Positions 1 to 7,134 are shown, counted from the stretch's first letter. The stretch: DNA of 13,619 bases from SKLM01 sp050049955 (GCA_050049955.1 JASFVG010000076.1:1-13619), one strand, 5' to 3'. The notes: a model not told the origin generated them from the letters alone. Program-made: numbers and translations.

Positions 1-1
1 G

Positions 2-139
2 ATCCCCATTTGCGGCTGGATCGTGGCCGCCCTTCTGGGCCTGGTGATGGTGCCTGTTCTAGCCTGGTTGATGCTCGTCGCGAGCCATCTGTATGGCCAG
101 ATAGCCCAGACCGGGCAAGCGGGTACCCCCGTCGCATAG
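2..139 (+). CDS. C-terminal end of a membrane protein (5' end outside window)
   Basis: An open frame enters from the left edge and ends at TAG 137-139, giving the last 45 residues of a protein. About 25 residues form a strongly hydrophobic segment rich in Leu, Val, Ala and Trp, followed by SHLYGQIAQ and a short polar tail, so this is the last membrane helix and its soluble end. The helix followed by HLYGQ resembles the end of DUF4013-type membrane proteins, but 45 residues are too few to be sure. It stops 5 bases before the ATG of the DUF4126 gene, which suggests the two are cotranscribed. The frame is too short and has no start inside the window, so only its composition and tight junction support it. 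Confidence 0.6.
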   Translation: MPICGWIVAALLGLVMVPVLAWLMLVASHLYGQIAQTGQAGTPVA

Positions 140-144
140 CCGCG

Positions 145-705
145 ATGGCGCCGCAAGCTTTCCTCAGCCTGGCCACGGCCTTCGGCCTTTCCGCGGCCGC
201 CGGGCTGAACGCCTACATCCCCCTGCTGATCGTGGCGGTCCTCTCCAAGACGACGGCCCTGGTCACCCTCAACGAACCGTACGACGCACTTGGAAGCTGG
301 TGGGTCATCGGAACGCTGGCCGTGTTGCTTGTCGTCGAGATCCTGGTCGACAAGGTACCTGCCGCCGACACGGCCAACGACATCGTCCACACCTTCATAA
401 GACCGGCAGCCGGGGCAATCCTGTTTGCTGCATCCACCAGCGTTATCGGCCTGCATCCCGTCCTAGCTGCCGTTTGCGGCGTCATCCTGGCGGGCGGTGT
501 GCACGTCGCGAAGGCCGGTGGCCGCCCGGTGGTGACCGCCACGACGGCCGGTATCGGCAACCCCATTGTAAGCACTATTGAGGACATACTTTCTGCCGTG
601 ACCTCGCTGGTGTCGATTGTCGCACCGTACGTCGTTTTGGGATTGGCGATCATCGCAGTATCGCTTCTCATCTGGCGGCACGAGAGCCGGCGCAGATCTC
701 GCTGA
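145..705 (+). CDS. DUF4126 family integral membrane protein
   Basis: A 186-residue membrane protein of unknown function. Hydrophobic segments lie at about 6-33, 52-68, 88-118 and 155-177, with a basic tail (HESRRRSR). Family-like signatures are E65 with DKVP (69-72) after the second segment, H82 and RP (86-87), H120 with KAGGRP (123-128), and GNP..S..ED (138-147). These match what I know of DUF4126. ATG 145 is preferred over the in-frame start at 10: the family begins close to the first helix (FLSLATAFGLSAAAGLNAY), and bases 10-139 code for another protein in another frame. No clear Shine-Dalgarno precedes ATG 145, and the gene sits 5 bases after the previous stop, so it is probably translationally coupled. 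No substrate or activity can be assigned. Confidence 0.85.
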   Translation: MAPQAFLSLATAFGLSAAAGLNAYIPLLIVAVLSKTTALVTLNEPYDALGSWWVIGTLAVLLVVEILVDKVPAADTANDIVHTFIRPAAGAILFAASTSVIGLHPVLAAVCGVILAGGVHVAKAGGRPVVTATTAGIGNPIVSTIEDILSAVTSLVSIVAPYVVLGLAIIAVSLLIWRHESRRRSR

Positions 706-867
706 GAAGCCCCCGGCGCCGGCGCGGGCGGTGCCTCTACGAGTCCAGCGGCCGCAAGGGGCTTTCCGACAGGGAGTTGAGTTGCGGGTTGCAGCCTGGG
801 CCTGCCTCCCATCGGCGACCAGGCACGCTCGACCGCCTCGCGTAATCATCGTGTAACGCTTCTGGTA
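706..867. other. Intergenic region with weak inverted repeats, no gene seen
   Basis: GC-rich spacer between the DUF4126 gene and the LysM promoter. It holds a short GC palindrome (GCGCCGGCGC) just after the stop and a GCCTGG/CCAGGC inverted repeat (794-799 with 819-824). Neither is followed by a T run, so I do not call a terminator. The small reading frames through here are short and have composition unlike a protein. Confidence 0.4.
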
Positions 868-896
868 TTGAACTGTTTGACAAGATGGTGTATAAT
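868..896 (+). promoter_or_regulatory. Sigma70-type promoter of the LysM protein gene
   Basis: TTGAAC (868-873), a 17-base spacer and a perfect TATAAT (891-896). A start of transcription near 903 would give a leader of about 55 bases. The surrounding 860-905 stretch is clearly more AT-rich than its neighbours. A TTGACA at 877-882 is only 8 bases from the TATAAT and cannot pair with it. Confidence 0.7.
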
Positions 897-940
897 GGAT
901 TGTTAAGCTCTGCACCGCACCCAGTGTCCCGGGCCCGATC

Positions 941-959
941 TAGGTAAGGAGGTTACCTA
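941..959 (+). promoter_or_regulatory. Shine-Dalgarno in the loop of a start-codon hairpin (LysM gene)
   Basis: AAGGAGGT (946-953) lies 5 bases before ATG 959, a very strong ribosome binding site. It is embedded in a perfect inverted repeat: TAGGTAA (941-947) pairs with TTACCTA (953-959), leaving exactly GGAGG (948-952) as a 5-base loop. The last pair includes the A of the start codon. The core of the site is presented in the loop and the start codon partly paired, which could tune translation. The sequence is seen directly; the regulatory effect is inferred. Confidence 0.7.
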
Positions 960-1444
960 TGCGAAGAGTCCTCATCGCCCTCGGACTCGCTCTGTTCCTG
1001 GTAGTGCTCGTCTCGACGACGGCATATGCCAGGCCAGCCGAGTGGTACACCGTCACCTACCACACTGTCAAGCCGGGTGAAACACTCTACTCCATCGGCC
1101 GACTATACGGGGTGTCGCCGACGGCCATCGCCTCGTACAATGGGATAGCCAATCCCGACTACATATACTCGTGGCAGGTGCTGGCCATCCCCAATGCCTA
1201 TGGCTGGGGGTACCATCCCTACCAGCCCTACCGTCCCTACCATCCATACTATCCCTACCGCCCGTACCGTCCGTACCATCCGTACTATACTTGCACCTGC
1301 AGATGGCACCACACGGTGGTTGCGGGTGAGAACCTCTATCGGATCTCACTTCACTACGGTGTGAGTATGTGGCACGTCGCGCGCTGCAACGGTCTTCACA
1401 ACGTGAACTACGTCTGGGCCGGTCAGAGTCTGTGCATCCCGTAG
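959..1444 (+). CDS. Secreted protein with two LysM domains and Tyr-x-Pro linker
   Basis: A 161-residue exported protein. Residues 1-24 are a typical signal peptide (MRRVLIALGL, hydrophobic core, cleavage likely after AYA). LysM domain 1 spans about 33-78 (HTVKPGETLYSIGRLYGVS, IANPDYIYSWQVLAIP). LysM domain 2 spans about 117-161 (HTVVAGENLYRISLHYGVS, VWAGQSLCIP). LysM modules bind N-acetylglucosamine-containing glycans such as peptidoglycan, so the product is probably cell-wall bound or extracellular. No catalytic domain is present. The domains are joined by nine Tyr-x-Pro-type triplets (85-111). Four cysteines (112, 114, 143, 159) cluster around LysM 2 and none lie in mature LysM 1, suggesting disulfides there. 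The ATG is fixed by an AAGGAGGT 5 bases upstream. The gene has its own promoter and terminator, so it is monocistronic. Confidence 0.9.
   Translation: MRRVLIALGLALFLVVLVSTTAYARPAEWYTVTYHTVKPGETLYSIGRLYGVSPTAIASYNGIANPDYIYSWQVLAIPNAYGWGYHPYQPYRPYHPYYPYRPYRPYHPYYTCTCRWHHTVVAGENLYRISLHYGVSMWHVARCNGLHNVNYVWAGQSLCIP
1211..1291 (+). repeat. Nine-copy 9-bp in-frame repeat coding Tyr-x-Pro linker
   Basis: Nine consecutive 9-base units of the form TAC-NNN-CCN, coding YHP, YQP, YRP, YHP, YYP, YRP, YRP, YHP and YYT. The middle residue is His, Arg, Gln or Tyr. Proline codons are mainly CCC in the first half and CCG in the second, and the block YRP-YHP-YY appears twice, so the array probably grew by duplication of a larger block and then drifted. 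Confidence 0.85.
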
Positions 1445-1467
1445 GCTAGCCTCAAGTTCCTTTCGTT

Positions 1468-1508
1468 GACGCCCGGCCAAAGACCTCTCTGGCCGGGCGT
1501 CTTCGTTC
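1468..1508 (+). terminator. Rho-independent terminator of the LysM gene
   Basis: GACGCCCGGCCA (1468-1479) and TGGCCGGGCGTC (1490-1501) form a perfect 12-bp GC-rich stem with a 10-base loop, followed by the T-rich run TTCGTTCTT (1502-1510). It begins 23 bases after the stop codon of the LysM gene. Confidence 0.9.
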
Positions 1509-1514
1509 TTCCCA

Positions 1515-1543
1515 TTGACGGCCCCAGCGTGTGGCAGGGTAAC
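1515..1543 (+). promoter_or_regulatory. Possible weak promoter for the secreted protein at 1587
   Basis: TTGACG (1515-1520), a 17-base gap and GGTAAC (1538-1543). The -35 is good and the -10 matches only about half of the consensus. It lies between the LysM terminator and the next gene, where a promoter would be needed. Confidence 0.3.
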
Positions 1544-1571
1544 GGGCCGGCCACGGGTGCCCGGAGCAGCC

Positions 1572-1577
1572 GGAGGG
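1572..1577 (+). promoter_or_regulatory. Shine-Dalgarno selecting GTG 1587
   Basis: GGAGGG lies 9 bases before the in-frame GTG at 1587. Neither the earlier in-frame start at 1515 nor the ATG at 1623 has a comparable site, so this motif decides the start. Confidence 0.6.
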
Positions 1578-1586
1578 CAGTTCGAT

Positions 1587-2717
1587 GTGACCACCTGCAG
1601 TCGAGTCTCGACAGCAACCGGAATGCTCACGGCTGCCCTTATCATCCTCTATCTTCCCCACGCGGTGCTACGCTCCGAGGCCACAAGGACGCCCACGCCG
1701 CCCGAGTGCCCGGCCGCTGATCCGCTCAACCACCAGCTTTACTTCCCACTCATCACCCGACCGCCGTCGTGCCCGGCCGCCTCCAACGAGCAGTATGTAG
1801 GTGGAATCGCCTATCAGCGCGACTTCGATGACCCTGTGCGGCCTGCAGCTGAACACGCCGACAAGAACATCGAGCTACGGGGATACACGCTCAACGACGA
1901 CCCATACGTGGAGCACGGCCTCGTAGACTATGGATCCGACGATGACACCCAGCCGCCTCAGCTGGCTACCCTGTTCGATCCGCCCCGGGTTCCAGCGTTC
2001 CCGACTGTCTACCGGATTCACCAATGGGACTGGGCACCCTCCCCAGCGCCCGGTGCCCGCGAAGGGCCTATCCAAGACTACCCCGTCACAGCCCTGGGCA
2101 TGGAGACAGCATGGGGCGAGCCGGTACACGTGCCCCAGTCCGGGTACAGTATCGGCGGAGACCCTGCGATGGAGGTCCTTGTTCTCTACGCTGACGAGGA
2201 CACTGTCACACTCAGGTATACGCGTGACGATAGCTCGGCACCCGCGGGCTACACACTTCACATCGACAACGTCTGTACCGACCCCAACTTGCTGGCGCTG
2301 TACGACCAGCTCGACGACCCCAACGGACCACGCTACGTCTACACCCCACCCGGCCAACGCCCGTACACGTATCCGCTGCCCAATCTCGCGGAGTCACAAC
2401 TGCTTGGCACAGGACGCGGTGAGGAGATGGTTGTCTCGATTGCCGACACGGGCTCGTTCCAGGACCCACGCTCCATGAACGAGTGGTGGCAGATCCGGCC
2501 GGGCCACGTGGGCAGTGGCGAGGATAGTAGCCCTATCAACTATACGAAACGACCGCTGGGGAAGTCGCTCCCGAGCCCGCCGGTTGCGGTCGGGCGCAAG
2601 CCGTACCCTCGATCTATGGATCCTCGCCGCCAAGCAGAAGGGGTGCGTAGACACGGCACGGGACGATCTCGACCCACACTGGTCTCTCATACTTCCGGTA
2701 CTGGCCATCGTCGATGA
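1587..2717 (+). CDS. Secreted protein of unknown function (Chloroflexota-type family)
   Basis: A 376-residue protein from GTG 1587. The N-terminus has an Arg-containing head and a hydrophobic core at 13-24 (MLTAALIILYLP), so it is probably exported. A Pro/Cys-rich stretch with LYFPLITR (51-58) follows. The conserved-looking body runs from about 68 to 303: YVGGIAYQRDF, YRIHQWDW, TALGM, EVLVLYADEDTVTLRYTRDD (195-214), GYTLHIDNVC, DPNLLALYDQLD and DTGSFQDPRS...WW (287-301). I recall similar bodies in Chloroflexota secreted proteins with no known function; no catalytic motif is recognisable. After WWQIRPG (about 306) the composition changes to a basic tail of roughly 70 residues. The last 104 bases are antisense to the end of the protease gene. 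Stops TAGTAG at 2525-2530 lie in another frame, so the natural end may be there, with an indel upstream. Confidence 0.7.
   Translation: MTTCSRVSTATGMLTAALIILYLPHAVLRSEATRTPTPPECPAADPLNHQLYFPLITRPPSCPAASNEQYVGGIAYQRDFDDPVRPAAEHADKNIELRGYTLNDDPYVEHGLVDYGSDDDTQPPQLATLFDPPRVPAFPTVYRIHQWDWAPSPAPGAREGPIQDYPVTALGMETAWGEPVHVPQSGYSIGGDPAMEVLVLYADEDTVTLRYTRDDSSAPAGYTLHIDNVCTDPNLLALYDQLDDPNGPRYVYTPPGQRPYTYPLPNLAESQLLGTGRGEEMVVSIADTGSFQDPRSMNEWWQIRPGHVGSGEDSSPINYTKRPLGKSLPSPPVAVGRKPYPRSMDPRRQAEGVRRHGTGRSRPTLVSHTSGTGHRR
2575..2595. other. GC-rich hairpin near the tail-to-tail gene junction
   Basis: GCCCGCCG (2575-2582) pairs with CGG (2587-2589) and CGGGC (2591-2595), with one bulged base and a GTTG loop. 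It sits just beyond the protease stop codon, between the two convergent genes. There is no T run on either side, so a terminator role is only possible. Confidence 0.3.
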
Positions 2718-5700
2718 AAGCCACGCCGTACAGTGTGCGTGCGACATGCGCGGACGCCGGGTGCAGGTCAAACACCAAGGTGGCCTGGCTACCCCCAGGA
2801 ATCGCCCCGCTCCAGGTGATGGTTTCGCTCGCCGTCTGGAGGCCGTCGTCGATCTCCAGCAGCCGCTTGGACCCCGGCGCGTAGTAGCCCGGAGGATGAA
2901 TGGAGGCTGTCGCGGGGTCGGCGGTCTCCGGGCCCGAATTCACGAGTGCAAGCGTGCAGCTGACTGCATCACCTGGCCGAGCTATGGCTGGGTCGCAGCC
3001 CAACGAGGATCGGGAGAGATCTGGAGCTCCGATGTCCAGGACTGCGGCCCGATCGAAAGCCACTTGCTGGTCCTCAAGCGTGATGCGCGAGCTGTTGGCG
3101 ATGGAGTCCCCGGGCAGCGTCCCCGCCTGGATCGTAACCCGGTACGCAAGCGTCACCGCTTCGCCAGGCTGGATTGAGCCGCGCCACGAGACACGTCGAG
3201 CCTGTTCCTCATAGGTCCCCGGTCCGACGAGGCTGTTCTCATCAAGGACGACCGCGGCCGGGAGCGTGTTTGACATTGAGGCCGTCACGAGGCTAGAGTC
3301 GTCGTTCCGCAGAGCGATCGTATACGTGACGACATCACCTGGGCCGGCACTTCGTGGGTCGACACTCAGCGTCGAGCGGCCCAACCAGGACAGCCAGCCG
3401 ACAGCCCGCTCCATCAGGGGAGCACGCCGATCCGGCCCCAGCGCTTCGAAAGGGAAACCAAAGAACACGGCTGAGTGGCCACCGTCGCGGTGGGCAAGCG
3501 CGACGGCCTGATTATTCTGGTCGCGGAACACCACGCTGGCCCCAGGAGCAGGGAGAACGCCATCCGACCAGTTTTGATACCCCCAAGGATAGTGAAGCGG
3601 ACAGACTCCCAGCCCATCGCCGATGAGGTCTTCTGAAACACCGACGACCTCGGTCGGCGTTATGTCCTGCGTGTAGGACAGGATGCCCAGGTAGCGCCTA
3701 TTGAACAGATCGTCGTGGTAGTAGAGGTAGTCCTGCGATGACAGGAACAGGCTCCCGCCGCCGTCGAGGTAGGCCTCGAGGGCGCCAAGCTCATCAGATG
3801 TGATCGGCGCGTACCAGTCGTATCCAGTCCACCAGACCACCGTAGGATAGTGCTTCAGCACCTCAAGGGGTGGCCCGAGGACGTGGCCGTTACCGCCTGC
3901 GAGAGGCGGCTGCCATACGTCGTAGGGGAGTTGAGCGTTCGCCATTACCTCTTCGTAGGTTGCCCGCTGGTCGTACCAGCGATCGTCATCGACCAGCAGA
4001 ATGGGCGCCGGCGCTTTCGTCGCTAGGGCGGCGGTGACTGACAGGGTCGGCGAAAGCGAAGAATGGACGCTCAGAATGGCCAGGTCACGGCTATCCCACG
4101 GCACGGTAGGCGGAATGGTGACACTGATGGCCACGGTCGCCGACGTGCACGGGGAGAGCATCAGCGTCGAGGTGCTGAGCTCGGTCGGCCAGGTCGTGCC
4201 GGTGATCGTCAAAGCGACCTGCTCGGTGTCAGGGCGCCCTATGTGACGCACCCGCACCGCGTGTGTGACGACGGACCCGGGCGGACCAATGCCTAGTTGG
4301 GACGCTGGCTGGATCTCTAGGCCCACACCGGGCGGTGCAGCCGCCAACCAGTCCAGGGTCCTATCCATAAGGGTTCTGCGCTGGGAGGCATCGCTAATCC
4401 CTTCAAACCCGAAAGGCAGATAGACCGCGCGGTAGTCGAGACACGTGCCAGCGCGCAGCCCGCCGCACCCGCTATCATTGTACATGAGTACAGGCGCCGC
4501 TCCATCGGGGTCCGCAACAGACACCACATCGGGATAGTCCTGGTTGTCTGCACCGCCGGGACCCGCGATGGTTATGGTCAAGCCGGCGTAGATATCCCCC
4601 TTCATACCGTACAGCACCCTCGTGGGCGCACTGTCCGAGTCGAATTGGGCCTTGAGATAGTCGGTGTAGTACTCATAGGGTGGCGACCAATAGCCTCCCC
4701 CGTCCCACAGGCCGACATCCTGACCAGTCAAGAGCAATCGCCCGCTGCCTCTCAAGTACGCAGCCAAAGCCTCGCCAGCGCCGATGTAGCCGGGTGCATC
4801 TCGCGGAGCGGTCCAGACGACGATATCGTAGGGCGCGAGGTCAGACGCCACTGGACTATCATCGGGCAGATGCCGGATCGGCCACTCCTCATAGGCGTAG
4901 GCCAGCCCGTCGAGGGCCTGGCGGAAGTACACCGCCTGACTCTCGTAGTACCACCCGCCGCTGTCCACCAGCAGGATCGACGGCGCGGGCGGCAGGGTGA
5001 GACTGACGACACTCGTCTTGCCCACGCTGACGGCGGCGGTCGCCGTGACCACCCGGTAGCCAAGCCGCTTCGCCTCAACGCTGTACGTGTGGGCCGGCAG
5101 GGAGAAGCTGTGGGTGTGGGTTAGGAGCACGTATGGCGTGTCCAGTACTGAGACCGTTGCTGTAAGCGGTACTTGACCGGAACCATCGCTGACCTGAACG
5201 ACCAGCCTGCCCACGGGCTTTGGCGTGAGTGTCAGGTCCACCACCTCCGTGGCACCAGCCACCACCTGCACGCCCGCGACTGTGGCGGACTCGTGGCCAA
5301 ACGCCGACGCTGTAACGTCGTAGATCCCTGGAGAAAGCGCCAGTCGGTACCTGCCATCAGGGGCAATCACCTGAATCCCTGCCCCATTCCCGTGCCACGG
5401 CTTGGCGGTCACCGCCGCACCTTCGATGAGGCCGAGGTCGTGGAAGCCGGGCTCCGAGACTGTGCGCACGATACCGGTCACGAAGCCCGATTGGGCCAAT
5501 GCCGATACGGCGGCGAAGCCATCGACACGCCCCCATCCAGTGTCGTTGTTGGGAATCGTCGTTCCGAGAGGTACCACGGTGCTGGTGATCAGCTGTACGG
5601 TGCGCGTGATGCTCAGGGTCGGACTCACACCGCGCAGCAAGGCTGCCACCCCTGAGACGTGAGGCGTGGCCATGGAGGTACCCATCTCCGACGCATACGC

Positions 5701-7065
5701 CGCCCCTGGTTGGCTCGATCGGATGTGAACACCCGGTGCAGCCACCAGAGGGCGCGTATCCCCCCACGGGGAAGGACCCCGGGCGGAGAAGTTGGCCACC
5801 TCATCGTACTCGTCGACCGCGCCCACGGCCAAGGCCTCCGGGAGAGAAGCTGGGGAGCCGACTGTACCTATGCCCGGACCCTCGTTACCGTTGGCAAAGA
5901 CAGCAAGGATGCCCGCAGCCCGCAGCGCCCGCAGGTCATCCTGGAAGGTCGTCAAGGCGCCATTCGTGTTAGACCACGAGCAGTTGACCACATCGGGCGC
6001 CTTGGCGGGATCGCCTCCGGGCGCAAGCAGCCACTCAAACCCGGCGTGTACCCAGGAGTCATAGCCATAGCCCTGGCTGCTGAACACTCTGACGCCAATC
6101 CAGAGTGCGCCAGGGGCCACGCCGATCCCGCCGCGACCCACGGCAGTCCCCATTGTATGCGTGCCGTGGCCGTGCCCATCGACCGGGTACAGCGCGCCCA
6201 GGTCGGTTGCATCGTGCCAGCTATGCGTGTGATTAGAGGGGCCGTGAGGGTTGAAGCCCCGGTAGTTCCACTTCAGCGCGGGATGTATCCAGTCAACGCC
6301 CGTATCCATTCCGGCCACCACCGCCCCGGTGCCCGAGATGCTGAGCGCGTGCCAAACCTCATCCGCCCGGATCCGAGAGACATTCCATTCGACGGAATGC
6401 GCAGCGTCTGCGGCCCCGGTGGGTGGGCGGGTCGCGGGCTCCAAAGCCAATGGGTAGAGGGCAGACTCTGCCGGGTCTTCGTCGATCCAGCGGCGCCACC
6501 GGTCAAGCTCGATGGTTGAGACGGAAGGCATCGTGCCCAGCGACCGGACCACCGCAGGCGTTGCACGGACTGCTATGGCGTTCGTGATCCAGAACTCGCG
6601 GTAGGCAGCCACTTGCCCAGTGCCGCATTGTTCATCCAAGTAGGCGCGGACTGCCACCTGAGCTCGGCTTGCAGCGTCTTGAAGTGCACTGACCAGTCGG
6701 ACACGGGATTCCCCACGCTGGACGGTGCCCCGCGGGAACTCACTGGTTTGGGAAGGCGCCCGAATGCGCACGATGACGCCCAGCAGCTCATCCTCGCCGG
6801 CTTGGAGCAGCGTGCGTCTCAGGGCCGGCTCGATGGCCAGTTGACCCGACTGCTTTGGTTCCGTCAGGGCCCGGACACTCCAGGTCCAGCCGGGAGTGAG
6901 GTTGAAGACCGATGCCTCCCCCGGCCGGAGCCGCCCTTGGGCCGGTACGGTGAGGGTACCGTCGCCCGCATTCCTGCTGGCCCCTGCGGGATGGGAAGCT
7001 GAGATCCCATTGGCAAGCAGCCAGATCAGGAGTATCATACCTGCGCGGCGGTAGTATCGCTTCAA
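2614..7065 (-). CDS. Large secreted subtilisin-like (S8) protease, multidomain
   Basis: A 1483-residue exported serine protease. It has a signal peptide at 1-29 with a KRYYRR head, and a prodomain-like region at about 90-190. The S8 catalytic domain spans about 245-525: Asp254 in DTGV, His300 in HGTHTMGT, oxyanion Asn394 in GNEGPG and Ser464 in GTSMATPHVSG, so the triad is complete. Downstream come a carboxypeptidase-regulatory-like domain (about 527-613), a second beta domain (615-693), a GATase1/ThuA-like domain (696-910, ILLVDSGGWYY), an Ig-like domain (914-1015), a second GATase1-like domain (1022-1229, ILLVDDDRWYD), and two DUF11/CARDB-like domains (1231-1345, 1347-1467). It ends VYAPLLLGG. 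The start is TTG 7065, chosen because it supplies the basic signal-peptide head; ATG 7038 would remove it. The Shine-Dalgarno is weak. Likely role: extracellular protein degradation. Confidence 0.93.
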   Translation of the reverse strand: MKRYYRRAGMILLIWLLANGISASHPAGASRNAGDGTLTVPAQGRLRPGEASVFNLTPGWTWSVRALTEPKQSGQLAIEPALRRTLLQAGEDELLGVIVRIRAPSQTSEFPRGTVQRGESRVRLVSALQDAASRAQVAVRAYLDEQCGTGQVAAYREFWITNAIAVRATPAVVRSLGTMPSVSTIELDRWRRWIDEDPAESALYPLALEPATRPPTGAADAAHSVEWNVSRIRADEVWHALSISGTGAVVAGMDTGVDWIHPALKWNYRGFNPHGPSNHTHSWHDATDLGALYPVDGHGHGTHTMGTAVGRGGIGVAPGALWIGVRVFSSQGYGYDSWVHAGFEWLLAPGGDPAKAPDVVNCSWSNTNGALTTFQDDLRALRAAGILAVFANGNEGPGIGTVGSPASLPEALAVGAVDEYDEVANFSARGPSPWGDTRPLVAAPGVHIRSSQPGAAYASEMGTSMATPHVSGVAALLRGVSPTLSITRTVQLITSTVVPLGTTIPNNDTGWGRVDGFAAVSALAQSGFVTGIVRTVSEPGFHDLGLIEGAAVTAKPWHGNGAGIQVIAPDGRYRLALSPGIYDVTASAFGHESATVAGVQVVAGATEVVDLTLTPKPVGRLVVQVSDGSGQVPLTATVSVLDTPYVLLTHTHSFSLPAHTYSVEAKRLGYRVVTATAAVSVGKTSVVSLTLPPAPSILLVDSGGWYYESQAVYFRQALDGLAYAYEEWPIRHLPDDSPVASDLAPYDIVVWTAPRDAPGYIGAGEALAAYLRGSGRLLLTGQDVGLWDGGGYWSPPYEYYTDYLKAQFDSDSAPTRVLYGMKGDIYAGLTITIAGPGGADNQDYPDVVSVADPDGAAPVLMYNDSGCGGLRAGTCLDYRAVYLPFGFEGISDASQRRTLMDRTLDWLAAAPPGVGLEIQPASQLGIGPPGSVVTHAVRVRHIGRPDTEQVALTITGTTWPTELSTSTLMLSPCTSATVAISVTIPPTVPWDSRDLAILSVHSSLSPTLSVTAALATKAPAPILLVDDDRWYDQRATYEEVMANAQLPYDVWQPPLAGGNGHVLGPPLEVLKHYPTVVWWTGYDWYAPITSDELGALEAYLDGGGSLFLSSQDYLYYHDDLFNRRYLGILSYTQDITPTEVVGVSEDLIGDGLGVCPLHYPWGYQNWSDGVLPAPGASVVFRDQNNQAVALAHRDGGHSAVFFGFPFEALGPDRRAPLMERAVGWLSWLGRSTLSVDPRSAGPGDVVTYTIALRNDDSSLVTASMSNTLPAAVVLDENSLVGPGTYEEQARRVSWRGSIQPGEAVTLAYRVTIQAGTLPGDSIANSSRITLEDQQVAFDRAAVLDIGAPDLSRSSLGCDPAIARPGDAVSCTLALVNSGPETADPATASIHPPGYYAPGSKRLLEIDDGLQTASETITWSGAIPGGSQATLVFDLHPASAHVARTLYGVAFIDDGQYRKYERPVWVEIVPCRVYAPLLLGGEDP

Positions 7066-7128
7066 CAGATTTGCCCCGCTTGCACCCTTCTGAGGGTCCG
7101 CCTGCTGGACTGCGGCGAACTACCGGTG

Positions 7129-7134
7129 ATTATA
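7129..7134 (-). promoter_or_regulatory. -10 element for the protease gene
   Basis: On the minus strand this is a perfect TATAAT preceded by GGTG, the same ten-base GGTGTATAAT as at the LysM promoter. No good -35 is found 16-18 bases upstream. Transcription would start near 7122, giving a leader of about 57 bases. Confidence 0.5.

Noticed and set aside
10..144. N-terminal extension of the DUF4126 protein from base 10
   Set aside because: The added residues look like out-of-frame translation, and the same bases encode a hydrophobic helix of another protein in another frame ending at 139.
877..896. Perfect TTGACA close to a perfect TATAAT
   Set aside because: Only 8 bases separate them, too few for a promoter. 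TTGAAC at 868-873 with a 17-base gap is the sensible partner.
1211..1291. Short tandem repeat as a possible CRISPR or regulatory repeat array
   Set aside because: Units are 9 bases, contiguous, in frame and translated inside a signal-peptide protein; there are no spacers.
5659..6519. Long plus-strand open frame opposite the protease
   Set aside because: Its composition is Arg/Pro/Gly/His-rich without motifs, and the opposite strand codes the conserved S8 catalytic domain. It is a shadow typical of GC-rich DNA.
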